Assembly (NCBI GenBank): GCA_004297765.1
Contig: SCTZ01000086.1
Span: 1-53,072 of the forward strand
Length of the DNA: 53,072 bases
Origin: Chloroflexota bacterium
GTDB lineage: Bacteria > Chloroflexota > Dehalococcoidia > FW602-bin16
Direction: 5' to 3'
Shown here: positions 23,919-32,638 of the stretch, in pieces
Layout: each line of letters starts with the position of its first letter
Numbering within the stretch: position 1 is the stretch's first letter
Notes under the pieces: model-generated
Databases searched by the model: none
Seen by the model: only the letters and a program-made list of their open reading frames with translations
Told to the model about the DNA's origin: nothing
Made by a program: the position numbers and the translations under genes

Positions 23919-26060
23919 ATGGCGAGACCAAGAGGGAGTCGCGGCAGTCCGACAAGCTCGTCATCCTGGAAGCAGCCGTCAAGCTTCGCCGTAGGGCATC
24001 GGCGGTTTGCGTTGATTAGTGCAGGTCTCCTGGTTGGGCTGCTGGCTCTGGCCTTCGGGATACACGCTGGAGATATTGGGTACTTCGTCGACGATTCACT
24101 TTTCGCGCAGTTGTACCATTTCGGCGGAGCCGGGGCGCTTGTCGAGGCCATGACGACCGCCCGAGTGCTGACCGCGATCCCGTATCTGCTGCGCTTCGAG
24201 TTGCTTGGTTTGGGAGCGTTTGGCCAGCAGCTGGCGAATATGCTAGTGCATAGCGCCAGCGCGGGTTTGTTCCTAGTCTTGCTCACTACGCTCCTGCCGC
24301 GGCACAACCATTTCTGTCTGCTAGTGACCGCGCTTTTTGTGGTGTATCCCGTCGTCGCCACGCATCTCTGGGGCGCTTTCATCGGCGCGAGCGCATCAAT
24401 GCCTATACTACTGCTGTCCATGGCCGCTATGGTTTTCGCCTTGAAGAACGGTCAGGCGCGTGGACGTATCACCTGGCTACTACTGGGACTATCGCTGACG
24501 CTGGCCCTGGCCGCACATCTGATGTACGAGCTCTACTTCGGACTCGAGCTGGCTCGCCCACTGTTGATCTTGAAGCTCAGCAGGAGGCATTTCTCGCGGC
24601 TGAGGGCTCAAATGCGATGGACGCTGAGGCAGAGCCTGCCGTTCATGGGCGTATGGATCTTGTTCCTTGCGTGGCGCTTGCGTCTTGGTCCGCTGGTGTT
24701 GGGTGACTACAAAGTTAGTGAGTGGGCCAAGCCCTCCGGGGGCGATCTGGTATCCAAGCTGCTAAGGGGCTACGTGGAGCTGCTCCCCAACGCCTGGCGC
24801 TTTCGACTGGAAGAGCTGGTGACGCGGAACGAGGAATGGACGCCGTGGTTGGTGGGTGTTGCCGCGGGAGGACTTGTCGTGACGGCTGGGCTGCTAGTCC
24901 TACTGCGATCCACGAGCCATGCGCCGGATGGAACGCGATTGGCAGCACTCCCGGGAGAAGAGAACGATCGACTCAGGATAACCTCCGAGTATGCGCTGAT
25001 CTGTGGGTTCGGATTGCTTGTCACGGGGCTGGGCTTCATGGTGCTTCTGCCGACAACCTACGGCTTCGATCGCTACTTCTCGATTCAGTCCAGAGTGCTA
25101 TATGGTGCAACGCTGGGGGCTTCTCTCGCGACTGCTGCTGGCATCAGCGCGTGTGCCCACCTGGTCACAAAGCGACCGTGGATTGTGGTCCTGAGCGTCG
25201 TTGCTGTCATGATCGGTCTGGCCAGCGCGCGTCATTATCTCAACCAGTTGGAGGCGGTACGCGCGACTGAGATCCAGCGAGCCGTGCTCTGGCAGCTAGT
25301 ATGGCGCGCGCCTGCCCTGAGGACAGATACGTACCTGATCGTATCTATCGATCCCGACAGAATCGGTGAATGGAAGGTTCTAAATACGCATTTCGAGATC
25401 GTGGGGGATCTGGCGTTGGTTTACGAACAGGACAGAACCGGCGACGTGTTTGGATCAGAGTTTCTATCGCCCGATGCGATCGAGCGTCTGGGAGCCACTG
25501 GACTCGCGCATGTCGATCGAGCCAAAACAGATCCGGTCTCCTTTGATCGGCTACTTGTGATTCGTTACGAACAAGGCTGTCTCAAGGTGCTGAGCCCTCG
25601 AATGCCTCTACCCGATCCCGCGGAGGGCCCTCTGAGGCGGATTGCGGTCTACTCCAATCCTGACAATATCGTGCCAGAGCCCGAGGGCAAGGTGTACCCC
25701 GCTCGCGCGGCAGTCCTTGGCAAGGAGCCCACTCATGGATGGTGCTACTATTACGAGAAGGCCAGTTGGGCTGCCCAGCGCGAGGAATGGGATGAGGTGG
25801 TCCGGCTGTATGACGGCGCGCGTGCCCTGGGTCTCGAGCCGGTTGATCCAGTTGAATGGCTGCCGTTAGTGCTCGCTCACGACATGCGCGGATCATACGC
25901 TGAGGCCGGGGAGGTTGCCAGCGGCATCACAGAAGCGGCTCCAAATATCAGGGAGACGGTTGCCCGCCACCTGGAGAGACTATCCAACGAATCTGACCGA
26001 GGCGGCAACGCACGGCTCGCCGTGGAGCTCAATGTGCAGGCTGCTCTGGTGCGCCCGTGA
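23919..26060 (+). CDS. Polytopic membrane protein, GT-C-like, with C-terminal soluble helical domain
   Basis: About 713 residues from ATG 23919; TTG 23907 would add four. I see around ten membrane helices, the first at ISAGLLVGLLALAFGI. Directly after it comes DIGYFVDDSLFAQLY, where the acidic DD in the first outer loop recalls the catalytic acidic pair of GT-C enzymes. Residues 480-713 are soluble: a mixed domain (LRTDTYLIVSIDPDRIGEWK), then helical repeats around YYYEKASWAAQREEWDEVVR that look TPR-like. I do not recognise a named family. Its place between a methyltransferase and a GT2 gene, downstream of the polyprenyl-phosphate sugar synthase, suits an outer-face glycosyltransferase. Confidence 0.75.
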   Translation: MARPRGSRGSPTSSSSWKQPSSFAVGHRRFALISAGLLVGLLALAFGIHAGDIGYFVDDSLFAQLYHFGGAGALVEAMTTARVLTAIPYLLRFELLGLGAFGQQLANMLVHSASAGLFLVLLTTLLPRHNHFCLLVTALFVVYPVVATHLWGAFIGASASMPILLLSMAAMVFALKNGQARGRITWLLLGLSLTLALAAHLMYELYFGLELARPLLILKLSRRHFSRLRAQMRWTLRQSLPFMGVWILFLAWRLRLGPLVLGDYKVSEWAKPSGGDLVSKLLRGYVELLPNAWRFRLEELVTRNEEWTPWLVGVAAGGLVVTAGLLVLLRSTSHAPDGTRLAALPGEENDRLRITSEYALICGFGLLVTGLGFMVLLPTTYGFDRYFSIQSRVLYGATLGASLATAAGISACAHLVTKRPWIVVLSVVAVMIGLASARHYLNQLEAVRATEIQRAVLWQLVWRAPALRTDTYLIVSIDPDRIGEWKVLNTHFEIVGDLALVYEQDRTGDVFGSEFLSPDAIERLGATGLAHVDRAKTDPVSFDRLLVIRYEQGCLKVLSPRMPLPDPAEGPLRRIAVYSNPDNIVPEPEGKVYPARAAVLGKEPTHGWCYYYEKASWAAQREEWDEVVRLYDGARALGLEPVDPVEWLPLVLAHDMRGSYAEAGEVASGITEAAPNIRETVARHLERLSNESDRGGNARLAVELNVQAALVRP

Positions 26061-27040
26061 TGGGCAACCTCGGTGTCGGCTCACGCCCCGGAGGGCCCCT
26101 GGCGTCGTCGTGCGTGTGCACACACAACCGGGCCGAACTTTTGAATGCCATGCTGCCGCATCTGCTAGCTCAGCGAGTTCCCCAGGGCGTCCATGAGGTC
26201 ATCGTCGTCGACAACGCTTCGACAGATGACACGCGCCGGATCGTACAGCACTGGCAACGATCGTACGCGAATCTTCGCTATGTCTCGGAGGCGAGCCTTG
26301 GCATAGCGGTGGCTCGCAACACGGCCCTCGCTAACTCCCAGGCAAGGTACATCCTGTTCTTCGATGACGATTGCTTCGCTTCCCCGGGCTGTGTGGAGAG
26401 CCTGCTACAACCTTTTCGATCAATGCAGCCAAGGCCCTCGGCGGTCATGGGCAAGATCCAGTTGCTATGGGATGGGGGGCGTCCACGCTGGTATCCTCCC
26501 AAATACGAGACGCTGTTGGGACGCTTCGACTTTGGCGACGCTGCCCGGTGGCTGGATCCGAACGAGTATCTGCTCACCATGGCAGTGGCCTTCGACAGAC
26601 AAACGCTCGTGGAGGTGGGCGGTTTTCGTCCTGACATGAGTCACCGTGGCCGCGCCATGGTATACGGCGACGATACAGAAGTGCACGGACGCTTGCTGCG
26701 CCAGGGTGCGCGGGTCTACTACGAGCCCAGGGCCCAAGCGTCGCATTGGGTATCTAAGGTCAGACAGAATAAGGCCTGGCTGGTAAAGCGCCTCTATGGT
26801 GACGGACTCTCGCAAGTGCTGCTCCAAAGATACGAATTGAGCAGAACCCAACAAACGAGAATGATCCTGTACGATCTCCGACAGTCGATGGAGGCCTGTG
26901 GACGCTGGCTGCGCGCCGCCCTGCAGTCCCGAGAAGAAGACAAGCAGGAGTCCTTGTTCTTTCTCGCACAACGGCTCGGACGGTTGGTCATGCGAGTGCA
27001 ACTGCTGGGAAACGCGTCGTTTCGGGTTCCCACAGAGTAA
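26060..27040 (+). CDS. GT2-family glycosyltransferase
   Basis: 326 residues from ATG 26060 (TGATG junction with the previous gene; GTG 26057 is possible). The GT-A signature is SSCVCTHNRAELLNAML, EVIVVDNASTDDTRRIV, and the DXD-like YILFFDDDCFASPGCVESLL, then YGDDTEVHGRLLRQGARVYY for the acceptor side. It has no membrane helices and should act at the inner membrane face on a lipid-linked glycan. A palindromic element begins 27 bases after its stop, so it may close a transcription segment. The donor is not known. Confidence 0.88.
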   Translation: MGNLGVGSRPGGPLASSCVCTHNRAELLNAMLPHLLAQRVPQGVHEVIVVDNASTDDTRRIVQHWQRSYANLRYVSEASLGIAVARNTALANSQARYILFFDDDCFASPGCVESLLQPFRSMQPRPSAVMGKIQLLWDGGRPRWYPPKYETLLGRFDFGDAARWLDPNEYLLTMAVAFDRQTLVEVGGFRPDMSHRGRAMVYGDDTEVHGRLLRQGARVYYEPRAQASHWVSKVRQNKAWLVKRLYGDGLSQVLLQRYELSRTQQTRMILYDLRQSMEACGRWLRAALQSREEDKQESLFFLAQRLGRLVMRVQLLGNASFRVPTE

Positions 27041-27067
27041 CTGGGCATCTCCCGGTGGTTCCAACCT

Positions 27068-27197
27068 AGTGTTCGACCACAGAGAAGACGCTATCTGTCA
27101 TTCTGAGCGCCGCGGCGCGAAGAATCCGTATCCCCAGGGCGCGGATTCTTCGGCGTGCGCGCCTCAGAATGACAAAACCAGTGTGGTCGAACACTAG
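27068..27197. mobile_element. 130-bp MITE-like element with perfect 16-bp terminal inverted repeats
   Basis: CTAGTGTTCGACCACA (27068-27083) and TGTGGTCGAACACTAG (27182-27197) are exact inverted copies. The interior is a second palindrome: TGTCATTCTGAGCGCCGCGG on the left, and a right arm ending GCGCCTCAGAATGACA. The CTAG at each end may be a 4-bp target duplication. It encodes nothing. The same end (TGTTCGACCACAGAG) and core occur at 15175-15384, and the core alone at 48411-48518. Its right end supplies the bases just upstream of the next gene's ribosome site. Confidence 0.88.
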
Positions 27198-27225
27198 TAC
27201 CACACGAATTCCAGGTAGGAAGGAA

Positions 27226-28797
27226 ATGGAGCGCTTGGTCTCCGTACTCCGATTGCGCGTGCTCCCAGCAAATGTTTGGCTGGGAATCGGGTTGGCTGCG
27301 CTTTCCCTGGGCTTGACGGTGCTCACCTGGGACCGGGTCACCTGGTGGACCGCTGATAGCTTTCAGTATTTGCGACTGGGAGAGAACCTCCTGGGTGGGC
27401 GCGGTCATGTGACCTTGGAAGGAACGTTCAATGCCTTCTTTCCACCTGTTTACCCGCTGGCATTGGGGCTTCTCGATCTGGTCGTGCATTCGCCAGAAGC
27501 CAGTGGACGCGCTGTCTCTGCGGTTGGCTCGGCCGTCTCAGTTTGTATCGTCTTCTTGGTCGCTCGTCGCTGGTTCGCTGTTCCAGTCGCTTTGTTAGGC
27601 TCGGTTCTCTACCTCGGGCTGCCCCTCAGGATCTGGAGCTCCAGTTGGGTTATGACCGAGGGATTGTACACGGGCCTCGTCTGGGGGGCAGTTCTGCTCG
27701 CCCTACGCTCCAGCCCAGTGGCGATGCTCCTAGCGGGATGCCTTGTCGGGTTGGCATTCCTGGCAAGACCTGAGGGGTCCCTCTACCTCCTGGTTGCGCT
27801 CGGACTCAGGATACTGGCGCGGCCCTCGAGCATGACGTCGCTTATGCGGCAGAGCCTGCTCATGGTCGGTGCCTTCAGTCTGGTCGCGTTGTCCTATTGG
27901 ACCTACCTGTACACGCAGAGCGGCCAGTGGACGATAGCCGGCAAGCTAGAGTTCAACCTGGCCTGGGCGCATGCTGTAGATGAGGGCTTGTCTTTGGCCG
28001 ACATCGTTCGCTTCGATGAAACGGCACTGCGGCCGATGCTGCCAGACCATGCCGTTTCCGTGGCCGACATCGTTTCCCGGTATCCACGAAACGTAGCAAT
28101 GGAACTCGAGCGACTGAGCTACCTGATGGGACCCAGTTGGCTAACTCTCGCCTTGCTGGCGTTCGGTGTCCTCGGGATAATCGGCATCTCACCGGCAAGG
28201 CAGAAACCCATCCACCTATGCGAGCAGGGGTTGCTAATCTTGCCGCTGCTTGTCTTGCCTTTTCTGTTTATCTCCGACCGATTCCTGCTTTCGTCGCTGC
28301 CAGTCTTGTGCCTCTGGCTGGGATTGGGCATGCTGGAAATGGGTCGCTGGTGCGCGGACCGGCTTGGCGCCGGATGGTGGGGAGGAGCATCAGCCGTTGG
28401 GCTGGCGACGATCGTCCTGACGGCGTATACGGCTCGGGTGGTCGCCGTTCGCCCACAATCGCTCGCTCTCGAAACCCAGGTTGGACAGACTTTGCGCGAC
28501 TACGTGACCGGCGGGGAACGAAGCCGCGTGGGGGTGATGACGTCGGATCCCGCCATCGCCTACTTTGCCGGTCAGGATTGGATGGCTCTGCCATCGACCG
28601 ACTTGGACCATGCCTTGCGCTACGCTGAGAAACTAAAAGCTGACTATGTTGTGCTGCGGGACAGCGACCCCGCTTGGCTCCAGTCAGAGGGTCTGTGGCG
28701 TTCGTCTCTGACCTCATTCCGCGTGATGCCTACGCGCTTGTCTTCCCAGACCACGTCTGTCCGTATTCTGCGAATGTCGACACGGGAGGAGCAATGA
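27226..28797 (+). CDS. GT-C-fold membrane glycosyltransferase (GT39/PMT-like), copy 1
   Basis: 523 residues from ATG 27226, preceded by AGGAAGG; a longer frame would start inside the palindromic element and is unlikely. About ten membrane helices are visible. After the first comes a loop WWTADSFQYLRLGENLLGG, the usual GT-C position for the catalytic acid, and further on SSSWVMTEGLYTGLVWGAV and FLARPEGSLYLLVALGLRIL, both common in PMT/ArnT-like proteins. A short C-terminal soluble part follows. It should transfer a sugar from a polyprenyl phosphate at the outer face. The next gene is a diverged tandem copy, with WSGQWILTEG at the matching place, and overlaps this one by four bases. Confidence 0.85.
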   Translation: MERLVSVLRLRVLPANVWLGIGLAALSLGLTVLTWDRVTWWTADSFQYLRLGENLLGGRGHVTLEGTFNAFFPPVYPLALGLLDLVVHSPEASGRAVSAVGSAVSVCIVFLVARRWFAVPVALLGSVLYLGLPLRIWSSSWVMTEGLYTGLVWGAVLLALRSSPVAMLLAGCLVGLAFLARPEGSLYLLVALGLRILARPSSMTSLMRQSLLMVGAFSLVALSYWTYLYTQSGQWTIAGKLEFNLAWAHAVDEGLSLADIVRFDETALRPMLPDHAVSVADIVSRYPRNVAMELERLSYLMGPSWLTLALLAFGVLGIIGISPARQKPIHLCEQGLLILPLLVLPFLFISDRFLLSSLPVLCLWLGLGMLEMGRWCADRLGAGWWGGASAVGLATIVLTAYTARVVAVRPQSLALETQVGQTLRDYVTGGERSRVGVMTSDPAIAYFAGQDWMALPSTDLDHALRYAEKLKADYVVLRDSDPAWLQSEGLWRSSLTSFRVMPTRLSSQTTSVRILRMSTREEQ

Positions 28798-30344
28798 TGG
28801 CGTACAAGAACAATCCGGTCGCCGCATCTTCTGTGCGCCTGGTCAATCTCACGGTAGGCATACTGCTGCTACTGGCGGCCGGAGCCAGCACCCTGGCGAT
28901 CTGGTCTGAAGCGCAGTACTTTTTCGGTGACAGCGTGAGATACCTTCGTCTGGCTGGAGATATCTGGAATGTCGACGAATGGACCATTGGCAACCGTCCC
29001 ATGTATGCCCTTCTGGTCTTCTGGATCGGCTCGCTAGTCGACAACTTCGAGCTTGGAGGACGTCTGGTTTCTCTCATAGCAGCTAGTTTAGCGGTGGTTC
29101 CAGCCTATGTCCTTTTTCGAGGCTCGTTGCCCTCTGCCTGGGCAGTGACTGCGGCCGCTCTGTTCGCCCTTAACCCTGTGCGATCCTGGAGCGGCCAGTG
29201 GATCTTGACCGAGGGAGTCAACCTGCTTCTAGTTCTGACCGCCACCGCTCTCTGTTTCGGCCCCGTGAGCAAACGTCGCTGGAGCTGCGCCGCGGCAGGG
29301 CTATTCTACGCGATGGCCGTTCTCACGCGCCCAGAAAACGTGGTGTATCCCATGGTGGCAGCTGCCCTTCTCTTGTTTCAGCGACGCCGAGCGGACATCG
29401 GTCGTCGATTTGTCGTTTTCGCCGTGGTACTTGGTGCAGTACTGCTTCCACCGACGATGGTTGCGGGACGACAAGGGGCATCGTTCGTGTCGACCGCTGT
29501 AACCGGTCTGGCGGATTCCGACGTGAATTTCTCGCTTCGAACAAATGCGTCTGCGGCGAGAATATCAGTTGGTGCGGACGGCGATGTGGAAACAGTTGGG
29601 CCGGATTTGACGCTTGAAGGTGTAATGCATCGGTACGCCTATTTCGCGTCCCAACTAGTGAGCCGAATCGTGTATTTGTCTGCGCCAGCATTGGTGGCGC
29701 CCGTGCTGCTATTGCTAGGATGGCTATCTGCCCTGGCAATTGCCAGAGACGGAGGAATACAGAGGTTCAATAGCAGCGCCTGGCAGATCGTCTTAATTAG
29801 CCGTGCCCTTGTTCTACCGCTTTTTTGGATCGAAGATCGCTACTTGCTGGTTCTTCTGCCGCTCACTTCTTTTTGGATCATCCTTGGCATTCGTAGCATC
29901 AACAAATGGATCGGCACCATGTGGTCGCGGAGGTCTGGTCAAGCGCTCGCACTTGTACTAGTCGTGGCGGTCGCCGCGTCCTTCGCGTCTCGCCTTGTCG
30001 CGGCAAAGCCGGCAGAGGATCACTACGCTCTGGAGCGGGAGGCGGGGCGCTGGCTGGCAACGTCAGGACAGACGCCCGGTCTGATCCTGTCCATGTCGCC
30101 TGTCCTTGCCTACTACGCTGGAATGGAGCACGAATGGTTACCTGACGGAACACCGGAGGCGATTTATGACTGGGCCTGCGGGCGACAGGTACGCTATGTC
30201 GTGGCTGATCAGAGCGACTTCAAGACTCCACTGACGGAATCACTGATATCAGGCAGCCCCCCGTCCGAATATCTTTACATATATAGCGCCATGGAGGGAC
30301 AACGCGTCTTGAAGCTCTTTGCGCTGAAGTGTGTGAGAGGATGA
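28794..30344 (+). CDS. GT-C-fold membrane glycosyltransferase (GT39/PMT-like), copy 2
   Basis: 516 residues from ATG 28794, which overlaps the previous stop (ATGATG) and has GGAGG 5 bases before it. About ten helices are present. The first outer loop is FFGDSVRYLRLAGDIWN, with the Asp at the same position as in the upstream copy, followed by SGQWILTEGVNLLLVLTATA and VLTRPENVVYPMVAAALLLF. The C-terminal tail reads ALEREAGRWLATSGQTPGLI, parallel to ALETQVGQTLRDYV in copy 1. The two arose by duplication and may act one after the other or on different sugars. Membrane topology and specificity are inferred. Confidence 0.85.
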   Translation: MMAYKNNPVAASSVRLVNLTVGILLLLAAGASTLAIWSEAQYFFGDSVRYLRLAGDIWNVDEWTIGNRPMYALLVFWIGSLVDNFELGGRLVSLIAASLAVVPAYVLFRGSLPSAWAVTAAALFALNPVRSWSGQWILTEGVNLLLVLTATALCFGPVSKRRWSCAAAGLFYAMAVLTRPENVVYPMVAAALLLFQRRRADIGRRFVVFAVVLGAVLLPPTMVAGRQGASFVSTAVTGLADSDVNFSLRTNASAARISVGADGDVETVGPDLTLEGVMHRYAYFASQLVSRIVYLSAPALVAPVLLLLGWLSALAIARDGGIQRFNSSAWQIVLISRALVLPLFWIEDRYLLVLLPLTSFWIILGIRSINKWIGTMWSRRSGQALALVLVVAVAASFASRLVAAKPAEDHYALEREAGRWLATSGQTPGLILSMSPVLAYYAGMEHEWLPDGTPEAIYDWACGRQVRYVVADQSDFKTPLTESLISGSPPSEYLYIYSAMEGQRVLKLFALKCVRG

Positions 30345-30423
30345 CGCAGCGCCTACACACCCGCTCGAAAGCTTGGGTTCGATCGCGAGCATCGCTAGCT
30401 TCCGGCGTGGGTGGATCACATCC

Positions 30424-31614
30424 GTGAACCTCTGCTTTCTCTCGCTGGATTACCCTTCGGATCACGGAGGAGGCGGTGTTGGAAGCCAGGTGCGCACCAT
30501 GGGGCGAGTGCTGGTCCGCGCAGGACACCAGGTGACGGTGATCGCCTTGGCCACAGCCGGTGAGCCCGCGACAAGCGATGATGCCGGAATCAGGGTGCAT
30601 CGGGTGCGTCCCGGCAATCTCCACTGGTACATCTACAGAATGCCTGGTATCGGTGACTTGATCAGTCTGTTCGTTCGGGAGCTGGAGTACTCGTCTGCGC
30701 TGTATCGTCAGGCTTTGTCTCTGCATCGCCTGTATGCCTTCGACCTGATTGAGGGAACCGAAACCGGTGCCTTCTGGGTTGCGCACCGGCTGAAAGAGGT
30801 GCCCCTCGTCATACGGCTGCACGGCGAGCACTACACTCTTCACAAGTACACTCCGGACCTGACGCTGACCGCTGGAATTCGTCTGAGCCGTCTGCTGCAA
30901 CGGATGTCAATGCGCCGGGCTCGCTTGCTGATCTCGCCTAGTCGGGCGCACGCTAGAGAAGTTTCGACCGAGCTCGGTTCCAACTGTCCTCCGGTGGAGA
31001 TTATTCCTAACTGCGTGGAATCGCCACGAATATTGCGGTACGACGCCGAGGGAAGAGACGATGCCACAGTGCTATTTGCCGGACGCCTGGAACAATGCAA
31101 GGCTGTTCCGGTGCTTCTAGCCGCAGCCGGCCACGTTCTGCGAGAGTGTTCCAGTGCGCGCTTCGTGCTGGCAGGAGCGCCGCATCCAACCTTGGCTTCT
31201 GGCGAGATCGACGCGTTGATCCGGCATCACGCTCTGGACGGCCATATTGAGTTGATTGGTCACGTTCCTCGGGAGCAATTGGACTGGTGGTACCGGCGAG
31301 CCACCATCTGTGTGCTGCCGTCCTACTACGAGACCTTCGGCATATCGGCTTTGGAAGCCATGGCCAATGGCGTGCCCGTTGTGGCCACAAGCGTTGGCGG
31401 ACTACCCGAGGTCGTTCAGCATGGCGTCGTTGGATTGCTGGTCGCACCAGGCAATGCCCCCGCGTTGGCCGAAGCGATTCTGCGACTGCTCAAAGATCCC
31501 GAGACGCGGCGACAGATGGGGCTGGCAGGACTGACGCGCAGTCGCACCGACTTCGATGCACTTGGGACTACGGAGAAAACGGTGAACGCTTATGGCCGGA
31601 TCCTTGGCCGCTAG
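30424..31614 (+). CDS. GT4-family glycosyltransferase
   Basis: 396 residues from GTG 30424, which gives the usual start VNLCFLSLDYPSDHGGGGVG; a TTG at 30373 would add 17 residues. The acceptor loop GGGGVGSQV and VIRLHGEHYTLH lie in the first half. The second half has IIPNCVESPRILR, VLFAGRLEQCKAVPVLLAAA and the EX7E motif in YYETFGISALEAMANGVPVV, then GLLVAPGNAPALAEAILRLL. It strongly resembles the GT4 at 32614, with the same YYETFGIS segment and the same HWY before a membrane-proximal helix. A methyltransferase lies between the two copies. Confidence 0.92.
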   Translation: MNLCFLSLDYPSDHGGGGVGSQVRTMGRVLVRAGHQVTVIALATAGEPATSDDAGIRVHRVRPGNLHWYIYRMPGIGDLISLFVRELEYSSALYRQALSLHRLYAFDLIEGTETGAFWVAHRLKEVPLVIRLHGEHYTLHKYTPDLTLTAGIRLSRLLQRMSMRRARLLISPSRAHAREVSTELGSNCPPVEIIPNCVESPRILRYDAEGRDDATVLFAGRLEQCKAVPVLLAAAGHVLRECSSARFVLAGAPHPTLASGEIDALIRHHALDGHIELIGHVPREQLDWWYRRATICVLPSYYETFGISALEAMANGVPVVATSVGGLPEVVQHGVVGLLVAPGNAPALAEAILRLLKDPETRRQMGLAGLTRSRTDFDALGTTEKTVNAYGRILGR

Positions 31615-31666
31615 CGAAGCGATCACGCGAGTGTGATTGCAGCCAGAGAGGATCGTAGGTAGAGCC

Positions 31667-32638
31667 ATGTCTCCAATCTTGCACTCTGTTTCTTGCCCCG
31701 TCTGTGACGGCGATGTGCCGAAACGCCTCGGTTTGGCGGAGACATCGGAGAAGACCCGTGATTTGGGTATTGACGGTGTGCATGTTGTCCGATGTTTCCG
31801 CTGCGGCCTCTTCTACGCGGATCCGATGCCGGCATGGACAGTAGCCGACCTCGCGGCGCTATATGATCATGACTATTATCCTGCCATGACGGCTTGGTGG
31901 GAGAACATCAGGGCCAGGGTCAACCCTGTACGCAGACTTGGCGCCTTGCAGCACTATTGCGGTAGTAGCATCTCACGCTTCCTGGAGGTCGGTTGTGGGC
32001 CCGGCTATGCACTGAAAGAGGCTCTGAGACGTGGATGGCAAGCCTACGGCCAGGACGTTTCGCCGGTGGCTTCAAGCGTCGGGGCAAGCTTGGGGATCGA
32101 TGTGTTCATCGGGCCGCTGGAGCAAGGTCCCTATGCCGATTCGTCTTTCGATGCGGTGTATCTGGACAGTGTCATCGAGCACCTCCCCACGCCAGTGGCT
32201 TTTCTCCGAGAGCTCTGGCGCTTGCTTAAGCCCGGAGGATGTGCCTATATCGTGTGTCCGAACGCCGATTCGCTTGCCTCTGTCTTCATGGAGTTCTGGG
32301 CCAGATTAAGGTCAAGCGATCGGTCGGCAAGGATCTGTCCACTGCGCCCTCCGTACCACGTCGTTGGCTTTGGTCCCCACGCGATGCGCTGGGCCGCAGA
32401 GCGCGCTGGCTTTGCAGTCGTCCAGATCTTGGTTGACAAGGACTACCAGACCAGGCGTTTCTCACAGAGGCTGATGGCAAGCCGTCCGCCAGGATTGCGG
32501 GCTGGACTGAAACAGGCGGGCTGGACGGTAGTATATTGGCTGGGGGAGCGGGCTGGCCGTGGGATGAACTTGGAAGCGATCCTGAGAAAGCCGAATACAG
32601 GCGGGAGGTCTTGTTGCACATCGGATTTCTCTCGATAG
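31667..32638 (+). CDS. SAM-dependent methyltransferase with N-terminal zinc-ribbon-like Cys pairs
   Basis: 323 residues from ATG 31667 (AGGTAGAG just upstream). Cys10/Cys13 (SCPVCDG) and Cys43/Cys46 (VRCFRCG) form a likely zinc site, as in the sugar C-methyltransferase and related class I families. The Rossmann core has motif I FLEVGCGPGYALKEALR (about 105-121), SSFDAVYLDSVIEHLPTP and LWRLLKPGGCAYIVCPN. The layout is common in polysaccharide and nucleotide-sugar methyltransferases. Its last 25 bases overlap the start of the next GT4 gene. Whether it adds O- or C-methyl groups cannot be said. Confidence 0.88.
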   Translation: MSPILHSVSCPVCDGDVPKRLGLAETSEKTRDLGIDGVHVVRCFRCGLFYADPMPAWTVADLAALYDHDYYPAMTAWWENIRARVNPVRRLGALQHYCGSSISRFLEVGCGPGYALKEALRRGWQAYGQDVSPVASSVGASLGIDVFIGPLEQGPYADSSFDAVYLDSVIEHLPTPVAFLRELWRLLKPGGCAYIVCPNADSLASVFMEFWARLRSSDRSARICPLRPPYHVVGFGPHAMRWAAERAGFAVVQILVDKDYQTRRFSQRLMASRPPGLRAGLKQAGWTVVYWLGERAGRGMNLEAILRKPNTGGRSCCTSDFSR

